Assembly: GCA_964447015.1 (NCBI GenBank)
Contig: CAYUQU010000028.1
Span: 1 to 37,270, forward strand
Source: Wandonia sp964447015
GTDB taxonomy: Bacteria; Bacteroidota; Bacteroidia; Flavobacteriales_D; Crocinitomicaceae
Length of the DNA: 37,270 nucleotides
Direction: 5' to 3'
A program made the translations under genes and the position numbers. Shown here one piece after another: positions 1 to 8,981 of the stretch. Every line of letters starts with the position of its first letter. The stretch's first letter is position 1. The notes under the pieces are model-generated. The model did not search any database. It was not told where the DNA came from and was given only the letters and a program-made list of their open reading frames with translations.

Positions 1-52
1 CTCCTGTTTCCAGGATGAAAACCTGGCGTCCTAACCACTAGACGAATGGGCC
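1..52 (-). tRNA. tRNA-Glu (anticodon TTC), cut by the window edge
   Basis: The complement strand read from base 52 shows a tRNA 5' half: an acceptor strand beginning GGCCCAT, a D-arm with TCTAGTGGTTAGGA, and an anticodon stem-loop with arms CCAGG/CCTGG around a 7-base loop TTTTCAT, giving anticodon TTC (Glu). The variable region and the start of the T-arm (ACAGGAG) follow before the window ends, so the 3' third lies outside. No protein gene overlaps it. Confidence 0.9.
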
Positions 53-141
53 AATAAATCAATTCCCGCTGATTTTGGGAGTGCAAATATAATCTAGATT
101 TTTTATATCACAAAAGAAAAGAGATAAAAATTCTACTTTTT

Positions 142-819
142 TCACTCTTTATCAACCTCAAACCTGAATCCCAATCGCTTACCAGTTTTCAGCTTCAAAT
201 CCGAAATCAAATTTTGCATATCATAAACAGTCACTTCGCTTACCAAATCATATGGTGGAGTGTAAATATCAAAGTCAATTGCATGACAGAAAGTACGTCG
301 AATGATTTGACGAAGCTGTTCCTTATCAAGCACATTATTAACAAAATCACGGTAGATATACCCCAACTCACCTTTACCCTCCATGATATAGTGCGATTCT
401 TTATTCACTAGAAGGCGACCGATAAGATAACCTTGATCATTTAACCTACTGTAGTGAAAAGAATCGTAAAGGAAATTATATACGTTTATTATGCCACAAA
501 AGCCCAAATTCTTATCATCATCCAAGTAGGAAGTTTTCCAAATTGGATGGTGATCTTCAAAACGGAACACGTTTGTGTGCATATGGAAAATCAAGACATC
601 GCTACCTACTGCTACCTGAATTTCGTATTCACTTGAATTCATAATAGAAAGTCGGACTCTTTCATCAGTAATCTGTTTCTTTAGCTCGTCAATTTCTTCT
701 TCAACGACTAGTTTCAACATCTTAAAATGCTCGAAAGTCATTTTGAACACATCTTGTTTCAACGCTGATTTACTTGTCAGCAGTTCGACCAATCGTTCAT
801 GCGGGTTCTTTTCTTCCAT
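142..819 (-). CDS. Conserved hypothetical protein downstream of proS
   Basis: This is a 225-residue protein with an ATG start and no signal peptide or membrane segment, so it is probably cytoplasmic. I do not recognise a characterised family. Visible features are a charged helical N-terminus (residues about 1-55, rich in Glu/Lys/Leu, possibly a short coiled coil) and a mixed alpha/beta remainder with several aromatic and His residues (FHMHTNVFRFEDHHP near residues 78-92). It begins 10 bases after the proS stop on the same strand, so it is very probably co-transcribed with proS. The pairing suggests a housekeeping role, but nothing in the sequence identifies it. Confidence 0.85.
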   Translation of the reverse strand: MEEKNPHERLVELLTSKSALKQDVFKMTFEHFKMLKLVVEEEIDELKKQITDERVRLSIMNSSEYEIQVAVGSDVLIFHMHTNVFRFEDHHPIWKTSYLDDDKNLGFCGIINVYNFLYDSFHYSRLNDQGYLIGRLLVNKESHYIMEGKGELGYIYRDFVNNVLDKEQLRQIIRRTFCHAIDFDIYTPPYDLVSEVTVYDMQNLISDLKLKTGKRLGFRFEVDKE

Positions 820-829
820 AATTATAGAA

Positions 830-2305
830 TTAGTATGCCTTCGCGAAAATAACGCGGCGATTAGAAGGCTTTCCTGTCACCATACACATACCATTTTCTT
901 CTGGAGCATCAAGAGGGATACAACGTATTGTTGCTTGTGTTTCAGCCTTCACCTTATCTTCAGTTTCTTCCGTCCCATCCCAGTGAGCAAGAATAAATCC
1001 ACCCTCCTTCTCGATTACTTTTTTGAATTCGTCGTAAGTATCTACTTTGCGAATGTTATCATGGCGGAATTGCTTTGCCTTATTAAATAAGTTCTCTTGA
1101 ATTTCATTTAGCAAATTCTCAATTACTCCATCAATCCCATTCCAATCATACGTTTGTTTCTCTTTCGTGTCACGGCGTACCACCTCTGCTTTTCCTTCAG
1201 CCAAATCTCTTGGACCGATAGCTAAACGAACAGGCACTCCTTTTGATTCATACTCAGCAAACTTCCATCCTGGACGTCGTTGATCATCATCGTCAAACTT
1301 CACGGAAATTCCTTTTGTTTTTAACAGAACCACTAATTCTGCAACACGTTCAGAGATTGCAGTCAATTCTTCCTGTGATTTATAAATAGGAACTATCGCG
1401 ACTTGAATTGGTGCCAACAAAGGAGGTAAAACCAAACCTTCGTCATCAGAATGCGTCATAATTAACGCTCCCATCAAACGAGTAGACACCCCCCACGAAG
1501 TTGCCCAAACAAAATCTTGCTTTCCTTCTTTATCAGTAAACTTCACATCAAACGCTTTTGCAAAATTCTGACCAAGAAAATGTGACGTACCAGCCTGAAG
1601 AGCTTTACCATCTTGCATCATTGCCTCAATACAATACGTTTCATCTGCTCCAGCAAAACGCTCACTTGGCGATTTCAACCCTCGTATTACTGGCATAGAC
1701 ATATATTTTTCAGCAAATTCTGTATATACATCTAACATCAACTCTGCTTCTGTGATAGCTTCGCTTTTTGTAGCATGAGCTGTATGCCCTTCTTGCCATA
1801 AAAACTCTGAAGTACGCAAAAACAGACGCGTTCTCATCTCCCATCTCACCACGTTTGCCCATTGATTAATAAGCAATGGTAAATCTCTATATGATTGGAT
1901 CCAGTTTTTGTATGAATTCCAAATAATTGTCTCTGATGTTGGTCGAATGATGAGTTCCTCTTCCAGTTTAGCATCTGGATCAACTATCACTCCCGAACCA
2001 TCTTCTGCATTTTTTAAACGATAATGTGTAACAACGGCACATTCTTTAGCAAAACCTTCAATATGACTAGCTTCTTTGCTTAAATAAGATTTTGGAATAA
2101 ATAAGGGGAAATACGCATTCGAATGACCTGTTTCTTTGAATTTGGCATCCAAAATATCTTTCATTTTCTCCCAAATCGCATACCCGTATGGTTTAATTAT
2201 CATGCACCCGCGAACATCTGAATGTTCAGCTAAATCAGCTAGATAAACAAGCTCATTGTACCATTTTGAGTAATCCTCCGATCTTTTAGTTAACTTCTGC
2301 GCCAT
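830..2305 (-). CDS. proS: Prolyl-tRNA synthetase, archaeal/eukaryotic-type short form
   Basis: A class II aminoacyl-tRNA synthetase that charges tRNA-Pro with proline in the cytoplasm. The 491 residues match the short ProRS type (about 480-500 residues) that lacks the bacterial editing insertion. Visible motifs are RPTSE at 121-125, the motif 2 region from about 152 to 176 (RWEMRTR, then FLWQEGHTAH), and motif 3 with WGVSTR at 271-276. An anticodon-binding domain follows motif 3. The protein ends in an aromatic residue (FAKAY), as is usual in this subtype. It starts with ATG at 2305. It is divergent from the lipoprotein gene at 2394, and the unknown 225-residue gene follows 10 bases downstream. 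Confidence 0.97.
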   Translation of the reverse strand: MAQKLTKRSEDYSKWYNELVYLADLAEHSDVRGCMIIKPYGYAIWEKMKDILDAKFKETGHSNAYFPLFIPKSYLSKEASHIEGFAKECAVVTHYRLKNAEDGSGVIVDPDAKLEEELIIRPTSETIIWNSYKNWIQSYRDLPLLINQWANVVRWEMRTRLFLRTSEFLWQEGHTAHATKSEAITEAELMLDVYTEFAEKYMSMPVIRGLKSPSERFAGADETYCIEAMMQDGKALQAGTSHFLGQNFAKAFDVKFTDKEGKQDFVWATSWGVSTRLMGALIMTHSDDEGLVLPPLLAPIQVAIVPIYKSQEELTAISERVAELVVLLKTKGISVKFDDDDQRRPGWKFAEYESKGVPVRLAIGPRDLAEGKAEVVRRDTKEKQTYDWNGIDGVIENLLNEIQENLFNKAKQFRHDNIRKVDTYDEFKKVIEKEGGFILAHWDGTEETEDKVKAETQATIRCIPLDAPEENGMCMVTGKPSNRRVIFAKAY

Positions 2306-2339
2306 TTTTGGTATAATATTTGTATCTTTATTTCGAGAA

Positions 2340-2347
2340 CAAAGGTA
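2340..2347 (-). promoter_or_regulatory. Candidate -7 element (TACCTTTG) for proS
   Basis: The complement strand reads TACCTTTG, a full match to the Bacteroidota -7 consensus TAnnTTTG, 34 bases before the proS ATG. I see no TTG at the expected -33 distance. A second match, TATATTTG, lies further upstream at 2379-2386. The match could be partly chance in AT-rich DNA. Confidence 0.4.
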
Positions 2348-2393
2348 AAAAATCTGTGTTTAAATATAGATTTTACCACAAATATAAGCGATT

Positions 2394-3806
2394 ATGAAAA
2401 AGTTAAGTATCATTCTGTCCCTTTTTAGCATAGGTATCGTGCTCAGCTCGTGTCGTCAATCATCTTTTATTGCAGAAGATGATGTGTATTCGACAGGATC
2501 AACTAGTGTATATACTAGTGATAAATCAGATGCATCTTACTCAAATTATGTCTACTCGAAAGAAAGTAATTCTGGCACCAAGTCGGCATATTACAATCCT
2601 GAGGATAGTATCTCGAGAGACCAACCAATCTATGACAACCAAAATGGAACTGTAGTAAATAACTATTACTACGGTAATGATTATTTATATAATAATGGTT
2701 GGAACGGATACGGTGGCTATGGATACGCTCCTCGCTACAGACCTTACAGTGTTTGGTGGGGATGGGGTTATGATCCTTTCTTTTACTCGCCATGGCACTA
2801 TGGCTGGGGAATGAGCTACGGCTGGGGAATGGGTTATGGAATGCACTATGGCTGGGGTTATAATCCCTACGCTTGGGGATACAACCCTTACGCTTGGGGC
2901 TACGGTTATGGGCATAATCCATACGGATGGGGTTACGGACATGGTGGATATGGGTGTTATAACAACACAAATATCTATGGTAATGTCTATAACAACTATG
3001 GTGGGTCAGGCATGGTTACTCAAAACAGCGGGGGATATATCCAATCTGGAAATTCATTTAAAGGTAAACGTCCCGTTATGGCAGGAAACTCTGCTCCATA
3101 CACTGGACCAAGTAAAGTAAAATCAGCAATTAACAGTACTTCTGGCAAACCAGTGAAGGTTGAAAAAGTATCGGCAATTGAGAAGAACTCGCTTGCTGCA
3201 AAACCAACTGTATCAAAAATTGAGAGTGGTGCACGCTCAAATCAAGTAGCCACTCACCAATTGACAAGTAGTTCAAAACCTTGGGTGCCTGAGACTGCAA
3301 TTCGCTCTGAAAAAGCAACTGATAAAGCTGTCCGAGAGTCTGATGCACCACGCCTAGTTGATGGAGTTAGAAAGACAGAAGGTCAAGCTGTACGTACAAA
3401 TAGCGGGCGAGTTGAAACAGGAGAAACGATTAGACCAAATGTACCTACAACAGTTCGTACAACTCCTGCAGAAAAAGTAGGAAGAGAAAATCAGACGATT
3501 CAGAGACGTGAGAATACAACGCCACAAAATAACCAATGGAATAGAGGTACAACAACGCCACCGCGTGCAACTCCGCAATCAACTCCGCGAAATAACCAGA
3601 ATATGAATCAACCGAGAGGTGGTGGTTCATACAACAGTTCGCCAGCTCCTTCACGAGGAGGTTCAATCGGAGGTGGTTCTAGTCCTTCACGTGGTTCTTC
3701 AGTTGGCGGAGGCTCAAGTCCTTCAAGAGGCTCTTCAATGGGTGGCAGTAGTTCAAGTCCTTCGAGAGGAAGTAGTAGTGGTTCAAGAGGTGGAGGTAGA
3801 CCTTAA
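2394..3806 (+). CDS. Tyr/Trp/Gly-rich low-complexity lipoprotein
   Basis: A 470-residue predicted lipoprotein. The N-terminus is a hydrophobic signal peptide ending in the lipobox VLSSC, with Cys20 as the lipidation site. Residues about 80-200 are extremely rich in Tyr, Trp, Gly and Asn, with short iterations such as WGYNPYAWGYNPYAWGY. The middle (about 220-340) is charged and Lys/Ser/Thr-rich. The tail (about 400-470) is made of Gly/Ser blocks with repeated SSPSRGSS units. No enzymatic domain is visible. It lies 10 bases ahead of the OmpP1-type porin gene, so the two are very likely one transcript. Similar unnamed genes sit between proS and this porin in related genomes as far as I recall. 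A surface-exposed, possibly adhesive or structural role is inference only. Confidence 0.85.
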   Translation: MKKLSIILSLFSIGIVLSSCRQSSFIAEDDVYSTGSTSVYTSDKSDASYSNYVYSKESNSGTKSAYYNPEDSISRDQPIYDNQNGTVVNNYYYGNDYLYNNGWNGYGGYGYAPRYRPYSVWWGWGYDPFFYSPWHYGWGMSYGWGMGYGMHYGWGYNPYAWGYNPYAWGYGYGHNPYGWGYGHGGYGCYNNTNIYGNVYNNYGGSGMVTQNSGGYIQSGNSFKGKRPVMAGNSAPYTGPSKVKSAINSTSGKPVKVEKVSAIEKNSLAAKPTVSKIESGARSNQVATHQLTSSSKPWVPETAIRSEKATDKAVRESDAPRLVDGVRKTEGQAVRTNSGRVETGETIRPNVPTTVRTTPAEKVGRENQTIQRRENTTPQNNQWNRGTTTPPRATPQSTPRNNQNMNQPRGGGSYNSSPAPSRGGSIGGGSSPSRGSSVGGGSSPSRGSSMGGSSSSPSRGSSSGSRGGGRP

Positions 3807-3816
3807 AAATTAAAAA

Positions 3817-5334
3817 ATGAATAGATTAAAATTCTTTATAGCAATGGCTTTTGGAGCCATTGCTTTTATTGGATATTCACAAAACGAGGTTGACGCTTTG
3901 CGCTATTCTCAAACCTTCTTCGGGGGAAGTGCTCGATATGTTGGAATGGGCGGTGCTTTTGGTGCGCTGGGAGCTGACTTGTCCGTTGTTTCTTCTAACC
4001 CAGCAGGACTTGGAAGGTTTTCGCAAAACCAAACTGCTCTTACAATGAGCAACGTAACGGTCAACTCAAACTCGACATTTTCAGGAACTTCTATGAGTTC
4101 AAATAGAAATGCGGTGAAAATTGACAACCTAGGTGCTGTTTTTGTTTCTAACAGAGAATCAAAAGGAAAAGGTTGGCGTTACACTCAATTTGCTTTTACG
4201 TATAATAGACTTGCTGACTTTACCTCTACCCGTTCTTATGAGGGAGAAAATTACAACTCTTTACTTGATGTGTTTGCAGCGCAGGGAACAGGAGTTAGCA
4301 CCGATGATTTATATAGTTTTTTACCTTTTACCACATCTCTTGGCTGGTACACTTACGCAATTGACAATTTTGAAGACATCAATGAACAAACATATTATGC
4401 TCCTAGACTAACAACAGGAGATATGCGCCATCAAAGAACTATATCTACTCGCGGTGGAATATCGGAATACAGCTTGGCTTTTTCAGGAAACTACCTCAAT
4501 AAAATATACATTGGAGGATCTTTAAATTTTCAAAACATTCGTTATTTTGAAAACTATTCTCACACGGAAGAATTACTAGACCCAGGAGCTGAAGATCGTT
4601 ATTTTGAAGGTTCATATGGAGTTTCTTTAAGGTCTTTCACTTATGATTGGGAACAAACATCACGTGGAACAGGTGTCAATTTAAAGCTCGGTGCGATATA
4701 TGCCCCTATTGATGACCTTCGTATCGGACTTGCATTTCACACTCCCACTGTTGTCAGATTCAATGACACTTTCCGTGCAGGAATGAACGCTACGCACGAA
4801 ACAGAATATTGGGAAGTCCCTAGTGATCTGGAACCTAGAGGCGATTTCTCGTATAAATTCTCAAGCCCTCTCAGATTAATCGGTTCGCTTGGATACGTAT
4901 TCTTAAAACGCCTAGCTATTAATGTAGATGCAGAATTATCGAACTACAATTGGGGCAAATATCGAAACTCAAGTGATCCATTAATGCAAACTAATTGGAA
5001 TGTTGAAAACGAAATGATAAAAAACAAGTATCGTTCCACAGTAAATTGGCGTGTAGGAGCAGAATTTGCAATCACTCCTCAATTGTTTGTTCGTGGTGGA
5101 TTTGCTTATTATCCATCTGCTTTTGACCAATCAATTAACAACCAAGGGGGAGACCATTACTTTTACTGTGGAGGTCTTGGATACAAATGGCAGCGTTTAT
5201 TTGTCGATGTCGGATACAGATACCATCAAACTACATTGGATTATTATGCTTTTAATGCGAATGACATCTCAAATCTGACCACAATTAACGAAAACAAGCA
5301 CCAAATTCTTTTTTCAATTGGATTACGCTTTTAG
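3817..5334 (+). CDS. OmpP1/FadL-type outer-membrane transport protein
   Basis: A 505-residue outer-membrane beta-barrel of the OmpP1/FadL/TodX family, which moves hydrophobic compounds such as fatty acids across the outer membrane; annotation pipelines often call Bacteroidota members 'hemin receptor'. A signal peptide occupies residues about 1-22. Directly after it is the family-typical N-terminal segment with ARYVGMGGAFGALG and SSNPAGL, the conserved NPAGL signature. The rest alternates aromatic and polar residues as barrel strands do, and the chain ends in a strand with terminal Phe (FSIGLRF), the usual BAM signal. It is second in an operon with the lipoprotein at 2394. Its last 12 bases overlap the convergent gene at 5323. 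The substrate cannot be told from sequence. Confidence 0.88.
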   Translation: MNRLKFFIAMAFGAIAFIGYSQNEVDALRYSQTFFGGSARYVGMGGAFGALGADLSVVSSNPAGLGRFSQNQTALTMSNVTVNSNSTFSGTSMSSNRNAVKIDNLGAVFVSNRESKGKGWRYTQFAFTYNRLADFTSTRSYEGENYNSLLDVFAAQGTGVSTDDLYSFLPFTTSLGWYTYAIDNFEDINEQTYYAPRLTTGDMRHQRTISTRGGISEYSLAFSGNYLNKIYIGGSLNFQNIRYFENYSHTEELLDPGAEDRYFEGSYGVSLRSFTYDWEQTSRGTGVNLKLGAIYAPIDDLRIGLAFHTPTVVRFNDTFRAGMNATHETEYWEVPSDLEPRGDFSYKFSSPLRLIGSLGYVFLKRLAINVDAELSNYNWGKYRNSSDPLMQTNWNVENEMIKNKYRSTVNWRVGAEFAITPQLFVRGGFAYYPSAFDQSINNQGGDHYFYCGGLGYKWQRLFVDVGYRYHQTTLDYYAFNANDISNLTTINENKHQILFSIGLRF

Positions 5335-6855
5335 TTTTTTCTTTGTAGCTTCTTCTAATGTAATTCCTTCAATTTTTGATTCAACCCATGATGGTAAATC
5401 GAAATACTCAAGAACTACTCTCTCTTGAGGATTATTTAGCATTGTTTTGATGTCCGCACGCATATTTTCAAATATTTCAATTTGATCTGCACGAGATGGT
5501 GCTTTCACTAACTTCTTAAGTTGTTTTATGAGATAATTTTCAATTTCGTAATCGCGTTCTGTTTTATTTAAGAAGCGATTAGTTGATTTTATGACATAAT
5601 TTAAAAACTCATAATTCTCTAGTTCATAATGCACCAACAAATTCAGTAATCTGGCAAAACTGTATAAATCTTGTCTCAAAATCTGCTCGTTGTCATTTAA
5701 CACATCATTCAAATGTTGCAGTGCTTTCTTAAATTCTCCAATACCAAAATAAGAATATGCCATCAAGTATGAAAATGTGATCCGCTGCTCTTTATTGAGC
5801 TTGTCTTCAAACAGATCTAATTTCTCCTGTAGGGCTGGAAATGATTGAATTGATTTTGAAAAATCACCCGTCATATTGTTTATAATCAACTCAAAACTGT
5901 TACTGACAGCAAAAATTCTTACTATCAAATCCATGCTTTCAAAGCCTTTTTTTCCTTCAAGATTTCTAATTTCCTGCGTTAACTCCGCTGCATTGATATA
6001 ATCACCGCTATCAATATAACAACGCAATAAATGCGAGAGTGTCAATACATATCGCTTAGATAAGTCTTCTTTTATGCTTGGATGACGCTCAAGAATAACT
6101 CTAACTTTATTAAAAAAGGTAAAGCTCTCAGTGTAATCGCGATTTGTTGCACTGCATAAACCTTTTATATAATAACACATTGTAGTAGCACGAGTCGAAA
6201 TTGCGGTGTTCTTGCCTTTAATCAGATGATAATTGGCTATGTCATCAACCACTTTCTTCTCTTGTTCGTTTCTTGTAAAGCCACCGCTTCGAAACACATA
6301 GTTTATTTTAGAGTAAAGAATTTGATACTCTGCCAAATTTCGAAGCTTTGCAATCACATCTTCTTCTTCAGCGATAAGCTTATCTAAATCCGTGTCAAAC
6401 TCTCCTGATTCATACGCTTCTTCCAACAATTTTTTCTCCCAAGAAATCAGCTCAAACCAATAGTAAAACTTCTCGTGATCAATAGCTATACGCTTTGCTT
6501 TTTTCACAAACTTTTCGCATTCCTTGTAAAGTGCTTTTTTATGCAGAATTTCAACATTCTTTAATTCTTGCTTTAAAACACTACTCACCGATTGTTCGCT
6601 ATAAAAAGAACGCAGACTTTTAAGTATCAATTTATACAAATGGTTCTTTTCAGAAGGTAAATGTTGTACAAATCGTTCATTCTTGAAATGCTTCTTCAAA
6701 TCTTCCTCATCATAATACTCTTGCTTTTCAATGTAATCAAAAATCTTCAAATAATTTTTCTCTCCACTTTGCAAGGAAGATGAAAGTTTGAAAAATCGCT
6801 TCTCCGACTTTGTCAGTGATTGAATTAACTTAAAAAGCTCATTAGATGGTTTCAT
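5323..6855 (-). CDS. Hypothetical helical-repeat (TPR-like) protein
   Basis: A 510-residue cytoplasmic protein without signal peptide or membrane segment. It is almost entirely helical, with repeated pairs of amphipathic helices from about residue 120 to 430 that resemble a TPR-like solenoid (for example YSYFGIGEFKKALQHLNDVL near 350). The N-terminus carries the phrase LTKSEKRFFKL, which I recall from unnamed proteins of this lineage. No catalytic motif is visible. The start is ATG at 6855. The 3' end overlaps the porin gene by 12 bases in the convergent orientation. A scaffold or regulatory role is plausible, but the function is unknown. Confidence 0.85.
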   Translation of the reverse strand: MKPSNELFKLIQSLTKSEKRFFKLSSSLQSGEKNYLKIFDYIEKQEYYDEEDLKKHFKNERFVQHLPSEKNHLYKLILKSLRSFYSEQSVSSVLKQELKNVEILHKKALYKECEKFVKKAKRIAIDHEKFYYWFELISWEKKLLEEAYESGEFDTDLDKLIAEEEDVIAKLRNLAEYQILYSKINYVFRSGGFTRNEQEKKVVDDIANYHLIKGKNTAISTRATTMCYYIKGLCSATNRDYTESFTFFNKVRVILERHPSIKEDLSKRYVLTLSHLLRCYIDSGDYINAAELTQEIRNLEGKKGFESMDLIVRIFAVSNSFELIINNMTGDFSKSIQSFPALQEKLDLFEDKLNKEQRITFSYLMAYSYFGIGEFKKALQHLNDVLNDNEQILRQDLYSFARLLNLLVHYELENYEFLNYVIKSTNRFLNKTERDYEIENYLIKQLKKLVKAPSRADQIEIFENMRADIKTMLNNPQERVVLEYFDLPSWVESKIEGITLEEATKKKLKA

Positions 6856-6953
6856 CGATGTGTTGTTTTCAGGGATTAAATTAACATGCTTAATCTAATT
6901 CACATCTAAAATACACATTTATTAATTAGCATTATTGAAATCCTAAAACAAAA

Positions 6954-6980
6954 AAAAACGGAGAACAAGTCTCCGTTTTT
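6954..6980 (-). terminator. Intrinsic terminator after the glucosaminidase gene
   Basis: A perfect 11-bp stem (AAAAACGGAGA at 6954-6964 against TCTCCGTTTTT at 6970-6980) encloses a 5-base loop. On the minus strand it is followed by a continuous T-run of nine including the stem base, a classic rho-independent terminator. It sits 43 bases after the stop of the minus-strand gene ending at 7023. The five Ts on the plus side could also give weak activity the other way. Confidence 0.85.
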
Positions 6981-7022
6981 CACAAACAACAACAAACTAA
7001 AAACCTCAAGTCGACTATGACT

Positions 7023-7973
7023 CTATCTGAGGCGTACCATTTTCCCTTTAACAGGAACATATTTAGGATCTGTCACATCATTCTTTTTCATCAATTTCTC
7101 AAGTTTAATTCCCTCCTCTTGAGAAATTACGAGTAGACTCTTCACACCATCTGAAACTCTTCTTTGATCCTTTGCCATCGATTTACCTCGCTTTGGCTGC
7201 AAATAGATAATATCACCCACTTCAAGTACATCTTTGTTTTTATCAAAGTCATTGTACTTGTACAATTGCCAAAGTCCCATTTGAAACTCTTTTGCAATAC
7301 GGTAATAGGTATCACCCTTAACCGCAACAACATATTTCACATTGTTTTTCTTACTCACTTGACGTGTCTGATTTAACACGATTGTTGAAGTCTTGTCTAC
7401 TTTTGTCGGGGTCGATGGACTTGGTTTTATCTCTGCATCTTCAATTCGAGTTACTCCTTCTCCCATCTTGTCAAACTTGTCAAGCCCATTCTTTTCAATT
7501 AAATCGATTAACAAATCTGCATATTTAGGATTAGTGGCGTACCCTGCACTTTTTAAACCTTTTGCCCATCCTTTGTAATCAGTAATTTTTAATTCAAACA
7601 GTTTCGCATAACGAGAGCGACCAGAAAGAAAAAGGCTGTGGTCTTTGTACGACTCACTTGCGTCTTTATAGCTTCTGAAACACTCGTCCTTTTTATCGTC
7701 GTCTTTGTAGAATTTCTTTCCTGTCCAGTCATGGCACTTAATCCCAAAATGGTTATTTGCCTTGCGAGCTAAGTCACTATTTCCATAACCACTTTCTAAA
7801 ATACCTTGAGCTAGTGTAATGCTAGCTGGAATTTTATACTCAACCATTTGTGCAATTGCCACATCTTTCCACATTTCAATATACTGTTCTCTTGAAATAG
7901 TTGAAGGAGATGCAAATGAAATCCCTAAACAGGAAATAAATGTAAGTGTGATAAATAAGCGAAATTGTACCAT
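7023..7973 (-). CDS. Secreted glucosaminidase with C-terminal LysM domain
   Basis: A peptidoglycan hydrolase of the FlgJ/LytG-like N-acetylglucosaminidase family, acting in the periplasm or at the cell surface. I start it at the ATG at 7973 (316 residues): this leaves a clean signal peptide (residues 1 to about 21), whereas the open frame upstream would need a TTG and would bury it. The glucosaminidase domain spans about 28-165, with the catalytic Glu60 in LAQGILESGYGNS and the motif NNHFGIKC. A Pro/Thr-rich linker leads to a LysM carbohydrate-binding domain (about 213-260). The remaining tail may hold a degenerate second LysM. It is a single gene ending in a strong terminator. Confidence 0.93.
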   Translation of the reverse strand: MVQFRLFITLTFISCLGISFASPSTISREQYIEMWKDVAIAQMVEYKIPASITLAQGILESGYGNSDLARKANNHFGIKCHDWTGKKFYKDDDKKDECFRSYKDASESYKDHSLFLSGRSRYAKLFELKITDYKGWAKGLKSAGYATNPKYADLLIDLIEKNGLDKFDKMGEGVTRIEDAEIKPSPSTPTKVDKTSTIVLNQTRQVSKKNNVKYVVAVKGDTYYRIAKEFQMGLWQLYKYNDFDKNKDVLEVGDIIYLQPKRGKSMAKDQRRVSDGVKSLLVISQEEGIKLEKLMKKNDVTDPKYVPVKGKMVRLR

Positions 7974-8061
7974 TGTCTTGTTGTTTGTTCTCCATATTAC
8001 GGAGTTTATTAACAATGGTTACATCAATTGTTGAAAACTTTGTTTTTTATGTTGATAACCT

Positions 8062-8961
8062 CTAATTCCCTTGCAATCCTCCAGTATGTACAAATAATAT
8101 ATTGTCCCCTTTACTTAACATACCTGACTCGATGTGCAGAATAATACGGTAGAATGTTTTAGCTGTATACACTTTGTCCAATGGCAAATCAAACTCCACA
8201 TTCGCCCATTTGATAAATTCCATCAACTCGTCATTCACTTTTGCATAACCGCCAAAAACATCGTCGTCCAAAGTTATCAAATTTGACATTTTATCTTGCA
8301 CTAGTTCGTCATCAAAAAAGCTATAAGTCAATCTATCTCGAATTTCAACTTCCATGAAATCACCTTTCAAGGCTGAGACAACGGTCATTTTCATTTCTTC
8401 GGGTAACCCCGCCAAAAGTCCTGCCGCGGTTGTCCCTGTCCCTGCCGATACGTACAGATGTGAAAAATTGCCACCCTTTACCTCATCCCAGATTTCTTGA
8501 CAACCGACCATTCCAAAAAAATTAGCTCCTCCCTCTGGTACAATGAAGGTGTTCGGAAAATCTTCGTGGAGTTGATCGATGTACATTTTATCATTTCGCA
8601 AAATATATTCAGTTCGTGGTAAAAAAATTAGCTTCATCCCATATTCAGCACAAGCGCGAAGTGTAGGATTACTGTTTTCATTTAGTTCCTCTCCCCTTAC
8701 CAAACCGATTGTCGGTATTTCAGCCAAAAATCCTGCTTTTGCTGTAGCAACAAGGTGATTAGAATATGCGCCTCCAAAAGTCAATATTTGCTCGTTCTTT
8801 CTTCGCTTAGCTTCCAAAATATTGTACTTAAGTTTGCGCCATTTGTTGCCAGAAACAACATCATCAATCAAATCGTCGCGTTTCACAAAAATAGTTACAC
8901 CTTTTAGTAAACCTTTTGGGTCTGCTAAATGTTGGAGTACAGAATTTAGTGTATTAAACAT
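8062..8961 (-). CDS. PLP-dependent ACC deaminase / D-cysteine desulfhydrase family enzyme
   Basis: A fold-type II pyridoxal-phosphate enzyme related to 1-aminocyclopropane-1-carboxylate deaminase and D-cysteine desulfhydrase. The start is taken as ATG at 8961 (299 residues) because the longer frame needs a TTG inside the divergent gene at 8982. The PLP lysine is Lys40 in SGNKWRKLKYN. FGGAYSNHLVA supplies the substrate-binding Ser-Asn-His, SAGTGTTAAGLL the phosphate-binding loop, and HTGGLQGN the C-terminal motif. Sequence alone does not separate deaminase from desulfhydrase activity, and in Bacteroidota the true substrate is usually unknown. Only 20 bases separate its start from the divergent small gene. 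Confidence 0.9.
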   Translation of the reverse strand: MFNTLNSVLQHLADPKGLLKGVTIFVKRDDLIDDVVSGNKWRKLKYNILEAKRRKNEQILTFGGAYSNHLVATAKAGFLAEIPTIGLVRGEELNENSNPTLRACAEYGMKLIFLPRTEYILRNDKMYIDQLHEDFPNTFIVPEGGANFFGMVGCQEIWDEVKGGNFSHLYVSAGTGTTAAGLLAGLPEEMKMTVVSALKGDFMEVEIRDRLTYSFFDDELVQDKMSNLITLDDDVFGGYAKVNDELMEFIKWANVEFDLPLDKVYTAKTFYRIILHIESGMLSKGDNILFVHTGGLQGN

Positions 8962-8981
8962 ATTTTGATTTATTTTGTACC

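Noticed and set aside
2515..2970. Long open frames on the minus strand inside the Tyr/Trp/Gly-rich lipoprotein gene
   Set aside because: They are composition artefacts of the repetitive coding sequence and lack a plausible protein; the plus-strand lipoprotein has a signal peptide and lipobox.
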